Shown here: positions 25,586 to 35,606 of the stretch, in pieces | Layout: each line of letters starts with the position of its first letter | How positions within the stretch are numbered: the stretch's first letter is position 1 | Source of the DNA: Marivita sp. | Lineage (GTDB): Bacteria > Pseudomonadota > Alphaproteobacteria > Rhodobacterales > Rhodobacteraceae | Direction: 5' to 3' | NCBI RefSeq assembly: GCF_020055635.1 | Contig: NZ_JAIPUT010000014.1 | Location: 1 to 64,000, forward strand | DNA: 64,000 nt | Translations under genes and position numbers: made by a program | Notes under the pieces: model-generated | Databases searched by the model: none | The model's input: only the letters and a program-made list of their open reading frames with translations | What the model was told of the DNA's origin: nothing

Positions 25586-25617
25586 GCCCCGCGCGGTCAT
25601 GATGCGACGCGCGGGGC
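25586..25617 (+). promoter_or_regulatory. GC-rich hairpin between TAXI receptor and permease genes
   Basis: GCCCCGCGCG (25586-25595) pairs with CGCGCGGGGC (25608-25617) over 10 bases around a 12-base loop, 9 bases past the receptor stop and 46 before the permease start. A stable stem here may protect the receptor mRNA or attenuate read-through, as is common where a binding protein must outnumber its permease. Confidence 0.6.
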
Positions 25618-25663
25618 GATCCATCTTTCACCCTGACTGCACTCAAGGAAACAGACCCCCCTG

Positions 25664-27580
25664 ATGCCTGCTCTTCCGATGCGCCTTGCCAGACCCCTGG
25701 CCGATCTGCTTGCAGCCTGCCTGGTCCTGCTGGCCGTTGGTTGGGCGCTGTCGGTGCAGCGCAAGCTGGGGCTGGATTTGTACCCGCAGCAATTCTTTGC
25801 AGGCGTGCTGTTCTTTGCCCTGCCATTGGCCTTCTTCACCCTGCCCGCCCGGCGCGGGGCCGAGCGCGGGGATGTGCCGCTGCATGACCTGATCCTGGCC
25901 GGATTGTCGATGGCCGCTTTGGGCTACGTCGCGGTCTCCTATCCCGATCTGGTGCTGATGATCTTCGCCCGTCCGCCCGAGCTTTGGATCCCCAGCGGGA
26001 TCATCATCCTTCTGCTGTTGGAGTCGCTGCGCCGCGCGACCGGTTGGGCGCTGGTGCTGATCATCGGGGTTTTTCTGCTTTACGCGCTGTTCGGAGACCT
26101 GGTCCCCGGACGGCTTCAGGGGCGCCCGCAGAACTGGCAATTGCTGACAGGGTATCTGGCGGTCGACTCCAATGGCATTCTCGGCCTGCCGATGTCGGTC
26201 GCGTCCACCGTGGTGATCGCGTTCATCCTGTTCGGCGTGCTTTTGGGTATCACCGGCGGGTCGCAGTTCTTCACCGATGCGGCGATGATCGGCATGGGCC
26301 GGTTTCGCGGCGGGTCGATGAAGATCTCGGTTCTGGCCTCGGGCCTCTTCGGGTCGATCTCGGGCTCGGCTGTCGCCAACGTGGTGGGCACCGGCGTTGT
26401 CACGATCCCGATGATCAAGCGCGATGGCTACCCGGCCCACAAGGCAGGCGCGATCGAGGCCGTGGCCTCCACCGGAGGGCAACTCATGCCGCCGGTGATG
26501 GGCGCGTCAGCCTTCCTCATGGCCGAGTTCCTCGCCATCCCCTACAGCCAGATCGTCATGGCGGCGTTGCTGCCCGCAGTGCTCTACTACGTGGCGCTGT
26601 TCATACAGGCCGATCTGGAAGCGGCCAAGCTGGGCATTCAACGCGTGCCCGAATCCGAGATCCCGGCGCGCCGCACTGTTCTGGTGGGCCTGCATTTCGC
26701 CACCGCCTTTGCCGTGCTGATCTACCTGCTGTTCTGGATGCGCTACCAGCCCGAACGCGCGGCCCTCTGGTCGGCGCTGGCGCTGTGCGGCACTGCGCTG
26801 ATCTTCGGCTATCGCGGTGTCCGCCCGACGATCCGCGCGCTTTTCGGCAGCTTTGCCCGCACCGGGCACGGCGTGGTCGAGATCCTGCTGATCTCGGCCG
26901 CGTCCGGCATGGTGATCGGGGTGCTCAACATCACCGGTCTGAGCTTCAACCTGACCTATGCGCTGGTGCAGGTGGGCGGCGGCAGCGCGATCACGCTGCT
27001 GGCATTGTCGGCGGTGGTCTGCATCATCCTCGGCATGGGCCTGCCGACGCTGGGCGTTTATGTGTTGCTCGCCGCGCTGGTCGCCCCTGCGCTGATCGAA
27101 GTGGGGATCGAACCCATCGCGGCGCATCTTTACGTGCTTTATTTCGGCATGATGTCGATGATCACGCCCCCCATCGCCATGGCCGCATTTGCCGCCGCCG
27201 CCATCGCCAAGGCCCCCGCCATGGCAACCGGCTGGGCCGCGATGCGGTTCGGCTGGGCGGCCTATGTGATCCCGGTGCTGTTCGTGTTCAGCCCGTCGCT
27301 GATCCTGATCGGCGAAACCGGAGAGATCGTCTTTGCCGTGATCACAGCAAGCCTTGGCGTCTGGCTGGTCTCCGCCGGTCTGGCCGGGTATTTCTCGGAC
27401 CGGTTATCGCCGCTCAAACGGCTCTTGTTCATGGTGACCGGCCTGATGGCGCTGGTGCCTGCCGGAGCCTTCGAGGGCGCGATCCTGACCGATGCGGCGG
27501 GCGTCGTGCTGGGTCTGGCGCTGATCGGAAGCGAACTCTTCCGCAAGCGCAGCGCGCCCATGGCGGAGGAGGCACAATGA
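25664..27580 (+). CDS. TRAP transporter fused 4TM/12TM permease (DctQM fusion)
   Basis: A 638-residue membrane protein in which DctQ- and DctM-like parts are fused, as is usual for TAXI systems. The N-terminal quarter has four helices (PLADLLAACLVLLAVGWAL onward). The DctM-like part shows FGVLLGITGGSQFFTDAAM, FGSISGSAVANVVGTGVVTIPMIK, ASTGGQLMPPVMGASAFLMAEFL, GMGLPTLGVYVLLAALVAPALIEVG and MSMITPPIAMAAFAAAAIA. It is a secondary transporter in the inner membrane. Its stop overlaps the IclR start by 4 bases. Confidence 0.93.
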   Translation: MPALPMRLARPLADLLAACLVLLAVGWALSVQRKLGLDLYPQQFFAGVLFFALPLAFFTLPARRGAERGDVPLHDLILAGLSMAALGYVAVSYPDLVLMIFARPPELWIPSGIIILLLLESLRRATGWALVLIIGVFLLYALFGDLVPGRLQGRPQNWQLLTGYLAVDSNGILGLPMSVASTVVIAFILFGVLLGITGGSQFFTDAAMIGMGRFRGGSMKISVLASGLFGSISGSAVANVVGTGVVTIPMIKRDGYPAHKAGAIEAVASTGGQLMPPVMGASAFLMAEFLAIPYSQIVMAALLPAVLYYVALFIQADLEAAKLGIQRVPESEIPARRTVLVGLHFATAFAVLIYLLFWMRYQPERAALWSALALCGTALIFGYRGVRPTIRALFGSFARTGHGVVEILLISAASGMVIGVLNITGLSFNLTYALVQVGGGSAITLLALSAVVCIILGMGLPTLGVYVLLAALVAPALIEVGIEPIAAHLYVLYFGMMSMITPPIAMAAFAAAAIAKAPAMATGWAAMRFGWAAYVIPVLFVFSPSLILIGETGEIVFAVITASLGVWLVSAGLAGYFSDRLSPLKRLLFMVTGLMALVPAGAFEGAILTDAAGVVLGLALIGSELFRKRSAPMAEEAQ

Positions 27581-28350
27581 GATCGGTCTCCGGGTCCGGC
27601 GAGCGGCTTCTGGCGATCCTTGGCCTGTTTTCCGAGGACACCCCCGAATGGGCGCCCGAGGACATGATGCAAGCGCTCGGGTTTTCGCGCCCGACGCTCT
27701 ATCGCTATCTCAAGACGCTCAAGGATGCGGGCTATCTCGTGTCGCTGCCGCAGGCGGGCTACACGCTTGGCCCCCGCGTAACCGAGCTCGATTTCCTCAT
27801 GCGCCGGTCCGATCCGCTGATCGCGGCGTCGGATCCGCATCTCGAGGCGTTGGCGCGGGCCTTCGTGGGGTCGGCCTTTGTCGTGAGGTTCTACGATCGG
27901 AACATGCTCTGCGTGGCGTCCGAAGTGTCCACACCGACACCCCGGTCCTCCTACCCGCGCGGACGCCCCATGCCGATCGGCAAGGGCGCGGTCAGCCGGG
28001 CGATCGTCGCTTTCCTGCCCCCCAAGGACCGTGCCGCGCTGGTCAGCGACTATCTCGATGCCTTTGTCACCTCGGGCATCGGCACGACCAAGGATGCGGT
28101 TCTGACCGAGCTGAAACGCATCCGCCGCAACCGCGTCGCCACCGCGCGGGGCGAGGTCACGCCGGGGCTGGTCGGTGTTGCCGCGCCGATCCTTGCGGGT
28201 GACGGAACCCCGGTGGGCGCGCTGTGCCTGTCCACCGAGGAAGCCACCCTGACCGACACCCGGCTTGCCGCGCTGCGCGAGACCATCCGCGACCGGGCCG
28301 AGGCGATCTCGGACGCGCTGTCGCATCCCCAAGCACGGGCAAGCGCCTGA
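27577..28350 (+). CDS. IclR-family transcriptional regulator
   Basis: A 257-residue protein with an N-terminal winged helix (ERLLAILGLFSED; MMQALGFSRPTLYRYLKTLKDAGYLV; AGYTLGPRVTELDFLM) and a GAF-like effector domain (FVVRFYDRNMLCVA; RGRPMPIGKGAVSRAIVAFLP; GLVGVAAPILAGDGTPVGALCLS). GGAGGAGG lies 6-13 bases before the ATG at 27577, which overlaps the TRAP permease stop. IclR proteins usually control aromatic or organic-acid catabolism through small-molecule binding. It probably controls the TAXI operon, the hydroxylase, or both. Confidence 0.92.
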   Translation: MRSVSGSGERLLAILGLFSEDTPEWAPEDMMQALGFSRPTLYRYLKTLKDAGYLVSLPQAGYTLGPRVTELDFLMRRSDPLIAASDPHLEALARAFVGSAFVVRFYDRNMLCVASEVSTPTPRSSYPRGRPMPIGKGAVSRAIVAFLPPKDRAALVSDYLDAFVTSGIGTTKDAVLTELKRIRRNRVATARGEVTPGLVGVAAPILAGDGTPVGALCLSTEEATLTDTRLAALRETIRDRAEAISDALSHPQARASA

Positions 28351-28473
28351 CCCATGACTGACCGGAAAGAGAGGCAAGATGACCCCTGACCCCGCAAGGC
28401 ATCCCAGCGGCAACGCGTGGGCCGCCATGACCAGCCACCGCGCGCCCGACCACGGATGCGTCGGAGGACTTTC

Positions 28474-30051
28474 ATGAGCGACAGCTACGACGTGGTGATC
28501 AATGGCGGCGGTCCGGTAGGGCTGGGTCTTGCCATCGAACTGGGCCAGCGCGGCATTCGTGTCTGCGTGGTGGAACGCTATCCCGAACCGCAACCGATCC
28601 CGAAGGGCCAGAACCTGACCCAACGCACCTCCGAGCATTTCCGGGCCTGGGGCTGCGAAGACGAACTGCACAGCGCTCATCCCATTCCCAAGGGCGGCGG
28701 CATCGGCGGCATGACGGCGTACGGCACGCTGCTGTCCGATCACACCTATGACTGGCTGAACCGGTCGCACGTGAAGGACTATTACTTCGCGCCCAACGCC
28801 CGCCTGCCGCAATACGCCACCGAACGCGTGCTGCGCGCCCGCGCGGCGGAAATTCCCGAGCTTACGGTTCTGTACGGCTGGTCCGGCGAGGCGCTCGAGA
28901 TGTCCGATGACGGCGTGCGCCTGACCATCGCCGAACGCAGGGGCGACGGGCGGCAGGTGATCGAAGCGTCTTATGTCGTGGGCTGCGATGGCAGCCGGTC
29001 GTTCATTCGCGACCATGCCGGGATCAGCGAGACCCTGTCGGACCACAACCGCCTGATGGCGCTGCTGGTGTTCCGGTCGGAAGAGCTGCACGAATTGCTG
29101 ACGCGCTATCCGGGCAAGGCGTTCTACAACGTGTTGCACCCCGACTACGAAGGGTACTGGCTGTTCTTTGGCCGCGTCGATCACGGGTTGTCGTGGTTCT
29201 TCCACGCCCCCGTCCCCATCGGCACGACGACCGAAAATTTCGATTTTCGCGCGCTGCTTCACAAGGCGGTGGGTCAGGACTTCGCGCTTGATCTGGATTA
29301 CGTCGGCTTCTGGGACCTGCGCGTGTCGCTGGCCGACACCTATCGCCAAGGTCGGGCCTTCATCGCGGGGGACGCGGCGCACAGCCATCCGCCTTATGGC
29401 GGCTACGGCATCAACACCGGGTTCGAGGATGCCCGAAACCTCGGCTGGAAGCTGGCCGCGACGATCAAGGGTTGGGGCAGCGATGCGCTGCTCGACAGCT
29501 ACAGCGCCGAGCGCCAGCCGGTCTTTGCCTCGACCGCAAGGGATTTCATCGAGAATTTCATCCGCGAGGACCGCGAGTTCCTCGACCGCCACGACCCGAC
29601 ACAAGACGACGACGCCTTCGAGGCCGCGTGGAAAGCCCGCGCCGAGGGCGGATCCGGGGTCGAGGATTTCGAACCGAATTACGAAGGCTCGCCCATCGTG
29701 CCCGGAACGGATGGCACGCCCGGCGCCAAGGGATCGCACAGCTTTGTCGCGCGCGCAGGCCACCACCTGCCCCCCGCCGGGCCCGAGGGACGCGACGTGG
29801 CCGACACGCTTGGCCCGGACTTCACGCTGCTCTGCGCCGATCCGGGGGACGCCACGGCCTTTGCCGAAGCCGCCGATGTGCTGGGGCTTCCGCTGGCCAC
29901 GCCGGACTGCAACGCCGACTGGTTTGCCCCGTGGGACCGCCGGATCGTGCTGGTTCGCCCGGACGGGTTCGTGGCGTGGTCGGGTGACACGATCGCGCCG
30001 GAAACCGCGCAAACCATCCTGTCCGCCGCCATCGGCCGCTCCGGGGCATAA
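28474..30051 (+). CDS. FAD-dependent aromatic-ring hydroxylase (MhpA/PheA-like)
   Basis: A 525-residue flavoprotein monooxygenase of the FAD_binding_3 family. Seen: the Rossmann motif NGGGPVGLGLAIELG (about 10-24), the DG motif VVGCDGSRSFIRDHAG (about 168-183), the GD motif FIAGDAAHSHPPYGGYGINTGFEDARNLGWKLA (about 300), and a C-terminal thioredoxin-like domain ending with VLVRPDGFVAWSG as in MhpA and phenol hydroxylases. It would hydroxylate an aromatic acid or phenol with NAD(P)H and O2 in the cytoplasm. GGAGG precedes the ATG. The extradiol dioxygenase at 15.9 kb could act on its product. Confidence 0.9.
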   Translation: MSDSYDVVINGGGPVGLGLAIELGQRGIRVCVVERYPEPQPIPKGQNLTQRTSEHFRAWGCEDELHSAHPIPKGGGIGGMTAYGTLLSDHTYDWLNRSHVKDYYFAPNARLPQYATERVLRARAAEIPELTVLYGWSGEALEMSDDGVRLTIAERRGDGRQVIEASYVVGCDGSRSFIRDHAGISETLSDHNRLMALLVFRSEELHELLTRYPGKAFYNVLHPDYEGYWLFFGRVDHGLSWFFHAPVPIGTTTENFDFRALLHKAVGQDFALDLDYVGFWDLRVSLADTYRQGRAFIAGDAAHSHPPYGGYGINTGFEDARNLGWKLAATIKGWGSDALLDSYSAERQPVFASTARDFIENFIREDREFLDRHDPTQDDDAFEAAWKARAEGGSGVEDFEPNYEGSPIVPGTDGTPGAKGSHSFVARAGHHLPPAGPEGRDVADTLGPDFTLLCADPGDATAFAEAADVLGLPLATPDCNADWFAPWDRRIVLVRPDGFVAWSGDTIAPETAQTILSAAIGRSGA

Positions 30052-30115
30052 TCCTCGGCTGCGCAAAGGCCGACAGCCACGGAACATTGCGTGGCGCATC
30101 GGTGTTGTCTTCGCG

Positions 30116-31288
30116 ATGACAAAAACCGTGTTCTTCACGCTTGGGGGTCTTGCACTTCTTGCCGCGGGCATTGCCGCGGCATATTTTGCGCGCGGTCTCG
30201 AAGGCGATGCGGCAACCGATCCGCCACAGGCCCCATTGGTGGAAACGGTGCGTCCCGAACCGGCGTCGGCGCCGCCCGCCATCGTGGAGACAGGTTTTGT
30301 GCGGGCAGCCGAGCGGATCGAGGTTGCACCTGAAATCGGCGGGCGGATCGTCGAGATCGGCAGCGGTTTCTCCCTTGGGTCAATGGTCGCGGAAGGCGCG
30401 CTTCTGGTCCGTCTCGATGCCAGCACCATAGAAACCGAGATCGCCCGCGCCGAGGCCGATCTCAACAGTGCCGAGGCCGCCGAGGCGCAGGCCGAGGCCG
30501 AGTTGCAGCGCAACGCGCAACTTGCCGAGGAGAACATTGCCGCAGAGGCCGAACTGGAGCGCGCGCGGGCCGATGCCGCCGCGGCGCGAGCGCGGGTCGA
30601 ACAGGCAGAGGCAGCGTTGCAGGCGGCCGAGTTGCGGCTCGACGACACTCGGCTGCGCGCCCCGTTCGATGCGCTGGTCACCGAAGAAGACGCCTCGGTC
30701 GGACAGCTGCTTCAGGTTGGCGCGCCGATCGGCACCCTTGTGGCTTCGAACGTGGCGGAGGTGCGTGTCGGGCTGACCGAAGACAACTTTCGCCGGCTGC
30801 GGCGCAACGGCGACCTTGAGGGCCGCAGCGTCGAGATCCAGAGGGAAGGACGCGAGCCGCTGTCGGGCACGGTCGCTGCCCTGGCGCCGGTACTCGAGGG
30901 ACAGGCGCGCACGGTGGATGTCGTGATCGAGGTGGCCGATCCGTTTGCCGAAGACCGCGATCTGGTTCTGAACGCGCTTGTCACCGTGTCCATCCCGCTG
31001 CCGGACAGCGATCAGCCGCTGTTCCGTCTTCCCGATGGCGCGTTGCATGCCGGGGAACGGCTGTGGCGCGTGACACAGGACGACACGCTCGAGCCCGTCT
31101 CGGCGCGCATCCAGCGCCGCGGCGACAATTCGGTCTATGTCATCTCCGACATGCTGACCGAAGACGATCGCATCCTGCTGACGGAAATCACCAATCCCCT
31201 GCCCGGCCGCGCCGTGCGGACCGACAGCGGCTCAGCGGACCAGAGCGCCGAAAATGATGGCGGATCAAACGCCGAGGCAGGCGAATGA
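30116..31288 (+). CDS. RND efflux periplasmic adaptor (membrane fusion protein)
   Basis: A 390-residue HlyD/AcrA-like adaptor. An N-terminal membrane anchor (FFTLGGLALLAAGIAAAYFA) is followed by a beta-barrel/lipoyl half (IEVAPEIGGRIVEIGSG, GSMVAEGALLVRLD), an Ala/Glu-rich coiled-coil hairpin at about 105-180, the second lipoyl half (LRAPFDALVTEEDASVGQLLQVG) and a membrane-proximal domain. The C-terminus is rich in Ser, Asp and Asn. It bridges the RND pump to an outer-membrane channel, which is not seen nearby. The stop overlaps the pump start (ATGA). The upstream open frame overlaps the hydroxylase and is rejected; no strong ribosome binding site is seen at 30116. Confidence 0.9.
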   Translation: MTKTVFFTLGGLALLAAGIAAAYFARGLEGDAATDPPQAPLVETVRPEPASAPPAIVETGFVRAAERIEVAPEIGGRIVEIGSGFSLGSMVAEGALLVRLDASTIETEIARAEADLNSAEAAEAQAEAELQRNAQLAEENIAAEAELERARADAAAARARVEQAEAALQAAELRLDDTRLRAPFDALVTEEDASVGQLLQVGAPIGTLVASNVAEVRVGLTEDNFRRLRRNGDLEGRSVEIQREGREPLSGTVAALAPVLEGQARTVDVVIEVADPFAEDRDLVLNALVTVSIPLPDSDQPLFRLPDGALHAGERLWRVTQDDTLEPVSARIQRRGDNSVYVISDMLTEDDRILLTEITNPLPGRAVRTDSGSADQSAENDGGSNAEAGE

Positions 31289-34200
31289 TGCACCCGATCG
31301 AAGCCGCGCTGCGCAACCGGGTGTTGCCGAACCTGCTGATGGTGGCGCTGCTGCTGGCGGGCGTCTTTGCGATGACCAACCTGACGGTCAAGAATTTTCC
31401 GGACATCAACACCGGCACGATCAGCATTTCGGTGGCCTATCCGGGCGCCACTCCGCAGGAAGTCTCTGCCGGTGTCGTGCAACCCATCGAGAACGCGATC
31501 CGATCCATCGAGGGCATTCGGCGCATCGACGCGACGGCGAGCCAGAACACCGGAACGGTCACGGTCGCCACCCTGCGCTCGGCCAATGTGGCGCGGGTAC
31601 GCGACGACATCGAGACCGAGGTTCAGGGCATCACCGTCTTTCCCGATGGGGCCGAAAGCCCCACGATCGTCGAAGTCGAACCGCAGGAACTGGCGATCCA
31701 GTACGTTATTGCCGGGGACATCGACCGCGCGCTTCTCAAGGATGTCGCGCAGACCGCGCGGCAGGATCTGCTCGCGCTTGACGGCGTGTCGACCGTCGAG
31801 GTCGCAGGCGTGCCGGTGGACGAGATCGGCATCGAGGTCGGCCAGGACAAGCTGCGCGCCTACGGTCTGAGCATTGACAGCCTTGCAGAGCGGATCCGCA
31901 GCGAGAACCTGGACCTGTCGGGCGGCGCCTTGCAATCGGGGGACGCGCGCATCCAGATCCGCACGTTGGGCGAACAGCAGATGGGCGCGCAGATCGCGGA
32001 CCTGCCGGTCATCCGGGGCGAGAACGGAACCTCCGTGACCCTCGGCCGGATCGCCGAAATCGAGGACGGCCTTGCGGAAGAGCCGATGACGGCCCGGCTT
32101 GGCGACCAGCCGGCGGTGTTCCTGTCGGTCTTCCGCTCGGGCGAGGAACAGCTTCTCGATCTGGTCGAGACCACTCAGACCTATGTCGAGAACCGCCTGC
32201 GCCCCGGCCTGCCGGACTCCATCGAGGTGCTCGAATGGTCCAACGAGGCCGAGAACCTGCGCGGGCGGATCCAGCTTCTGGCGAAAAACGCCGCCATCGG
32301 CGCGGTCCTGATCCTCGCCTTGCTGACGCTGGCGCTTGACCTGCGGATCGCGGCCTGGGTTTCGAGCGGGATCATCATTGCCTTCGTTGGCGCCTTCGGC
32401 CTGATGCAGCTCTTCGGCATTACCATCAACCAGCTGTCCCTTTTCGGCTTCATCCTTGCGCTTGGCATCGTGGTGGATGACGCCATCGTGGTCGGCGAAC
32501 GCGTCTATTCCGAGCGGGAGACGACGCAGGACGGCCGACAGGCGGCGATCGCCGGGGCGACGAAAATGGCCAGGCCGGTCTTTTTCGCCGTGGCGACGAC
32601 GATCGCGGCCTTCGTGCCGCTGCTGTTCCTGCCGGGGACATCCGGGTCCTTCATCTCGCCGGTGGCGGCGGTGGTGATCATGGTTCTGACCATGTCACTG
32701 ATCGAGAGCTTCTTCATCCTGCCGCAACACCTGTCGCATATCAGCACCGACCCGCCGCGCCGCTATTCGCCGCGGCGTGTCACCGATGCGTTGCGCCGTC
32801 GCGTCGGTTCCGGAATCGACCGTTTTGCGAACGGCCCGATGCGGCGGATCGCGACGTTTTCGGTGGCGCAACCCCTGTTCGTGATCTGCCTGTGTTTCGC
32901 GATCCTCATTGCCAGCTTTTCGGTGATGACCTCGGGGCTGGTCCGGTTCGTCTTCTTCCCCGAGATCGAGGGCAACACCGTCTCGGCCCGGCTTGTGCTG
33001 CCATCGGGCACCGCGGCGCCCCGCACGTTGAACGTGGCGGAGCGCATCGCCGACGCCGCCGGACGCGCCGCCGAGCAGGTCGCGAGCGAGACAGAAGAGA
33101 CAAGTGCCGACGAGGTTGTCCTCGCCACTTCGATTTCCATCGGGTTCGAGGCAGCCTCCGGTGGTCCGCAAGGCGGGTCCGATGGATCGTCCAACGCAGC
33201 CACCGTCGAACTGCGCATCCAGGACGCGGAAACGCGGGCCTTCTCGGCGCAGGATTTCACCGATGTCTGGCGTCAGGAAACCGGCGAGATCCCCGGTGCC
33301 CGCGAACTGGTGTTCTCCTCGGCCATCGTCGGTGCCGGCGCGCCGATCTCCCTGCGGGTGTCAGCGGCCAGCGAAGAAGCGCGCCTGGCCGCCGTGCAGC
33401 GCATTCGCGAGGCGCTGGCAGAACGCGAGGGGGTCTACGGCATTCGTGACAGTCAATCGACCGCGGCCGAGGAAATCGTCGTCACCCTGCGCGACGATGG
33501 TGCCGCGCTTGGCGTGTCTCTGGCCCAGGTTGCAAACGCGGTGCGCGACGCGACCTTCGGCGAGATCGCGGGATCGTTCCTGCGCAACGAGGAAGAGGTC
33601 GAACTGCGGGTGCGTCTGCCCGAAGATCAGCGCGAGACCCTGTCGGACCTGCAAGAATATCGCATCCCGGTCGGCGACAATTTCGTGCCCATCGGCGCGG
33701 TGGCCGAGCTGACCCGCCAGCCCGCGCCCACCACGATCACCCGGCTCGACGCGCGCCGCGTGACCACGGTCGAGGCGGATGTCGACACGTCGCTGACCGC
33801 CGGCGGCACCGAATCCACCTATATCCGCGAAACGGTGCTGCCCGAGATCCAGCAGACCTACCCAAGCGTGTCGGTGCAATATGGCGGTGAACAGGAAGAA
33901 CAGGCCCGGTTCGGTCCTGCCCTGGCGCAGAATTTCGCGCTGGCGCTCTTTGCGATCTACGCGCTGCTGGCGCTGGCCTTCCGGTCGTATTCGCGCCCCC
34001 TGCTGATCCTGCTGACGGTGCCCTTTGCGCTGGTCGGTTCGATCCTCGGGCACGCCCTTCTGGGCCTGAACCTGACGCTTCTGTCGATGTTCGGGATCAT
34101 CGGCCTGACCGGTATCCTGATCAACGCGTCGCTGCTGCTGCTCAATGAGTACGAAGACCTGAGAGCCGGCGGCGCCGACTGGCGCGACGCCATGCCCGAA

Positions 34201-34479
34201 GCCGCGGCGCGCCGGTTTCGCCCCATCTTCCTGACCACGCTGACCACGTTCTTCGGGATTGCGCCGCTTATCCTGGAAACCTCGCTACAGGCCCAGTTCC
34301 TGATCCCGACAGCGGTCTCGCTTGGCTTTGGCGTGTTGGTGGGTTCGGTCCTGGTGCTTCTGATCGTTCCGGCCTACGCCGCCGCAGCGGCAGGCCTCGC
34401 GCAACTGGTGTCGCGGATGATCAATGGCTCCCGAAGCCACGACCCGACAGCCAATGGCACGCAGGAGAGCGCGCATTGA
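31285..34479 (+). CDS. RND-family efflux pump (AcrB/HAE1-like inner-membrane transporter)
   Basis: A 1,064-residue pump with two pseudo-repeats of six helices and large periplasmic loops. N-terminal IEAALRNRVLPNLLMVALLLAGVFAM, NFPDINTGTISISVAYPGATPQEV, the TM4 proton-relay pair in ILALGIVVDDAIVVGERVYSE (Asp-Asp at about 397), and the second-half ALLALAFRSYSRPLLILLTVPFALVGSILGHALLG are all present. It overlaps the adaptor gene by 4 bases. Neighbouring aromatic catabolism suggests efflux of toxic aromatics, but substrate range cannot be read from sequence. The C-terminal 30 residues are polar. Confidence 0.95.
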   Translation: MMHPIEAALRNRVLPNLLMVALLLAGVFAMTNLTVKNFPDINTGTISISVAYPGATPQEVSAGVVQPIENAIRSIEGIRRIDATASQNTGTVTVATLRSANVARVRDDIETEVQGITVFPDGAESPTIVEVEPQELAIQYVIAGDIDRALLKDVAQTARQDLLALDGVSTVEVAGVPVDEIGIEVGQDKLRAYGLSIDSLAERIRSENLDLSGGALQSGDARIQIRTLGEQQMGAQIADLPVIRGENGTSVTLGRIAEIEDGLAEEPMTARLGDQPAVFLSVFRSGEEQLLDLVETTQTYVENRLRPGLPDSIEVLEWSNEAENLRGRIQLLAKNAAIGAVLILALLTLALDLRIAAWVSSGIIIAFVGAFGLMQLFGITINQLSLFGFILALGIVVDDAIVVGERVYSERETTQDGRQAAIAGATKMARPVFFAVATTIAAFVPLLFLPGTSGSFISPVAAVVIMVLTMSLIESFFILPQHLSHISTDPPRRYSPRRVTDALRRRVGSGIDRFANGPMRRIATFSVAQPLFVICLCFAILIASFSVMTSGLVRFVFFPEIEGNTVSARLVLPSGTAAPRTLNVAERIADAAGRAAEQVASETEETSADEVVLATSISIGFEAASGGPQGGSDGSSNAATVELRIQDAETRAFSAQDFTDVWRQETGEIPGARELVFSSAIVGAGAPISLRVSAASEEARLAAVQRIREALAEREGVYGIRDSQSTAAEEIVVTLRDDGAALGVSLAQVANAVRDATFGEIAGSFLRNEEEVELRVRLPEDQRETLSDLQEYRIPVGDNFVPIGAVAELTRQPAPTTITRLDARRVTTVEADVDTSLTAGGTESTYIRETVLPEIQQTYPSVSVQYGGEQEEQARFGPALAQNFALALFAIYALLALAFRSYSRPLLILLTVPFALVGSILGHALLGLNLTLLSMFGIIGLTGILINASLLLLNEYEDLRAGGADWRDAMPEAAARRFRPIFLTTLTTFFGIAPLILETSLQAQFLIPTAVSLGFGVLVGSVLVLLIVPAYAAAAAGLAQLVSRMINGSRSHDPTANGTQESAH

Positions 34480-34532
34480 CACAAGGATCGCGCCGCGCCG
34501 GTTCCAAGTCCCGAGTGCCGGGTCAGAGCCTG

Positions 34533-35606
34533 CTAGACATCATCCGTCACGGATCGGTTCGGTCCGGCGGCATCCGGAGGCGAATAATAGATAGCCTGGC
34601 TGAAAAGGCTCCGCGATGGGTCGAGCATCAGGAAATCACGCGTGCCAAGATGCCTGTTGTGCCTCTCGGAAACCAGCCAGAACAGATAAAGCACCCGCCG
34701 ACGTCCAAAGAAGTAAAGTCGCGTCAGACTGCGCACCAGTCCGTGATACGGGTCCAGCCAGAGATGCAGGACAAGTGACCTGACCGACTGGAGGTACAGG
34801 CGGGAGCGCCAGAACTTGATGATGGCCGAACGATGGGCCGCGCCGAGGGCGCGCCGCCGCATCCTGTCATTCAAACGGGGGTCTTTCAGAAAGTTCTCGA
34901 TGACGGCGAATTGCCCCAGGGCGATCGCGGATTTGTTGGTCGACATGCTTTCCGGGTGCACCCGGTAGCCGACAAGGAATTCCGGCACCACCTCGATCTT
35001 GTATTTCTGGAGTATCTTCAGTTGAAAATCCCGATCTTCGCAGCCGCCGATGCCCTTCTCCGCGTATGAGGGATCAAAGCCGCCCACCTCGAGAGCCACG
35101 TCGCGGCGCACAAGAAGAACGCTGCCGTTGCCGGCGTGGTTGATCAGAAGATGGTCGAAAAAGAAGTCCCCGGACTCCTCGTACAAGGCGCCATCCGCAA
35201 ACGGGTGATCGTCGGTGTCAATGAGCCTGAATCCGACGTAACAGGCCCCCCACGAGTCATCCCCGGCATGTTGGGCCAAAGCCTCGACTTGTTTTTCGAT
35301 CTTTTGCGGATGCCAGAGATCATCGGCGTCGAGATAGGCGACATACCCGTCTTCCGCCAATTCGGTGCCGATGTTCCTGGCCCTGGCAACCCCGCCGTTC
35401 TTGACGGTTTCGATTTTCAGAAATGGAATCTCTTGGCACAAGTCCTCGACTATGCGGCGACTATTATCCTTCGAACCGTCGTCGATCACGAGGATCTGCA
35501 AATTGGGATAGGTTTGCGATGCCGCGCTGCGTACCGTCCGCTCAATGAAACTTTCCGCATTGTAGGTCGGAATGACAACCGTAACCTTTGGAAGAAAATC
35601 TGTCAT
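34533..35606 (-). CDS. Glycosyltransferase family 2
   Basis: A 357-residue GT-A enzyme: PKVTVVIPTYNAESFIERTVRSA, ILVIDDGSKDNSRRIVED, NGGVARARNIGTELA, the DxD-type metal site in VAYLDADDLWHPQKIE, and the acceptor-side GGCEDRDFQLKIL. It transfers a sugar from a nucleotide donor, probably in surface polysaccharide assembly. The ATG at 35606 has GGGGGT just upstream; an alternative ATG five codons earlier is less likely. It converges on the RND pump with only 53 bases between. No obvious membrane anchor; C-terminal region rich in aromatics and Arg. Confidence 0.9.
   Translation of the reverse strand: MTDFLPKVTVVIPTYNAESFIERTVRSAASQTYPNLQILVIDDGSKDNSRRIVEDLCQEIPFLKIETVKNGGVARARNIGTELAEDGYVAYLDADDLWHPQKIEKQVEALAQHAGDDSWGACYVGFRLIDTDDHPFADGALYEESGDFFFDHLLINHAGNGSVLLVRRDVALEVGGFDPSYAEKGIGGCEDRDFQLKILQKYKIEVVPEFLVGYRVHPESMSTNKSAIALGQFAVIENFLKDPRLNDRMRRRALGAAHRSAIIKFWRSRLYLQSVRSLVLHLWLDPYHGLVRSLTRLYFFGRRRVLYLFWLVSERHNRHLGTRDFLMLDPSRSLFSQAIYYSPPDAAGPNRSVTDDV

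Noticed and set aside
27262-30681. A 1,139-residue open frame on the minus strand
   Set aside because: It lies opposite the TRAP permease, IclR and hydroxylase genes and has only low-complexity Arg/Ala/Ser sequence.
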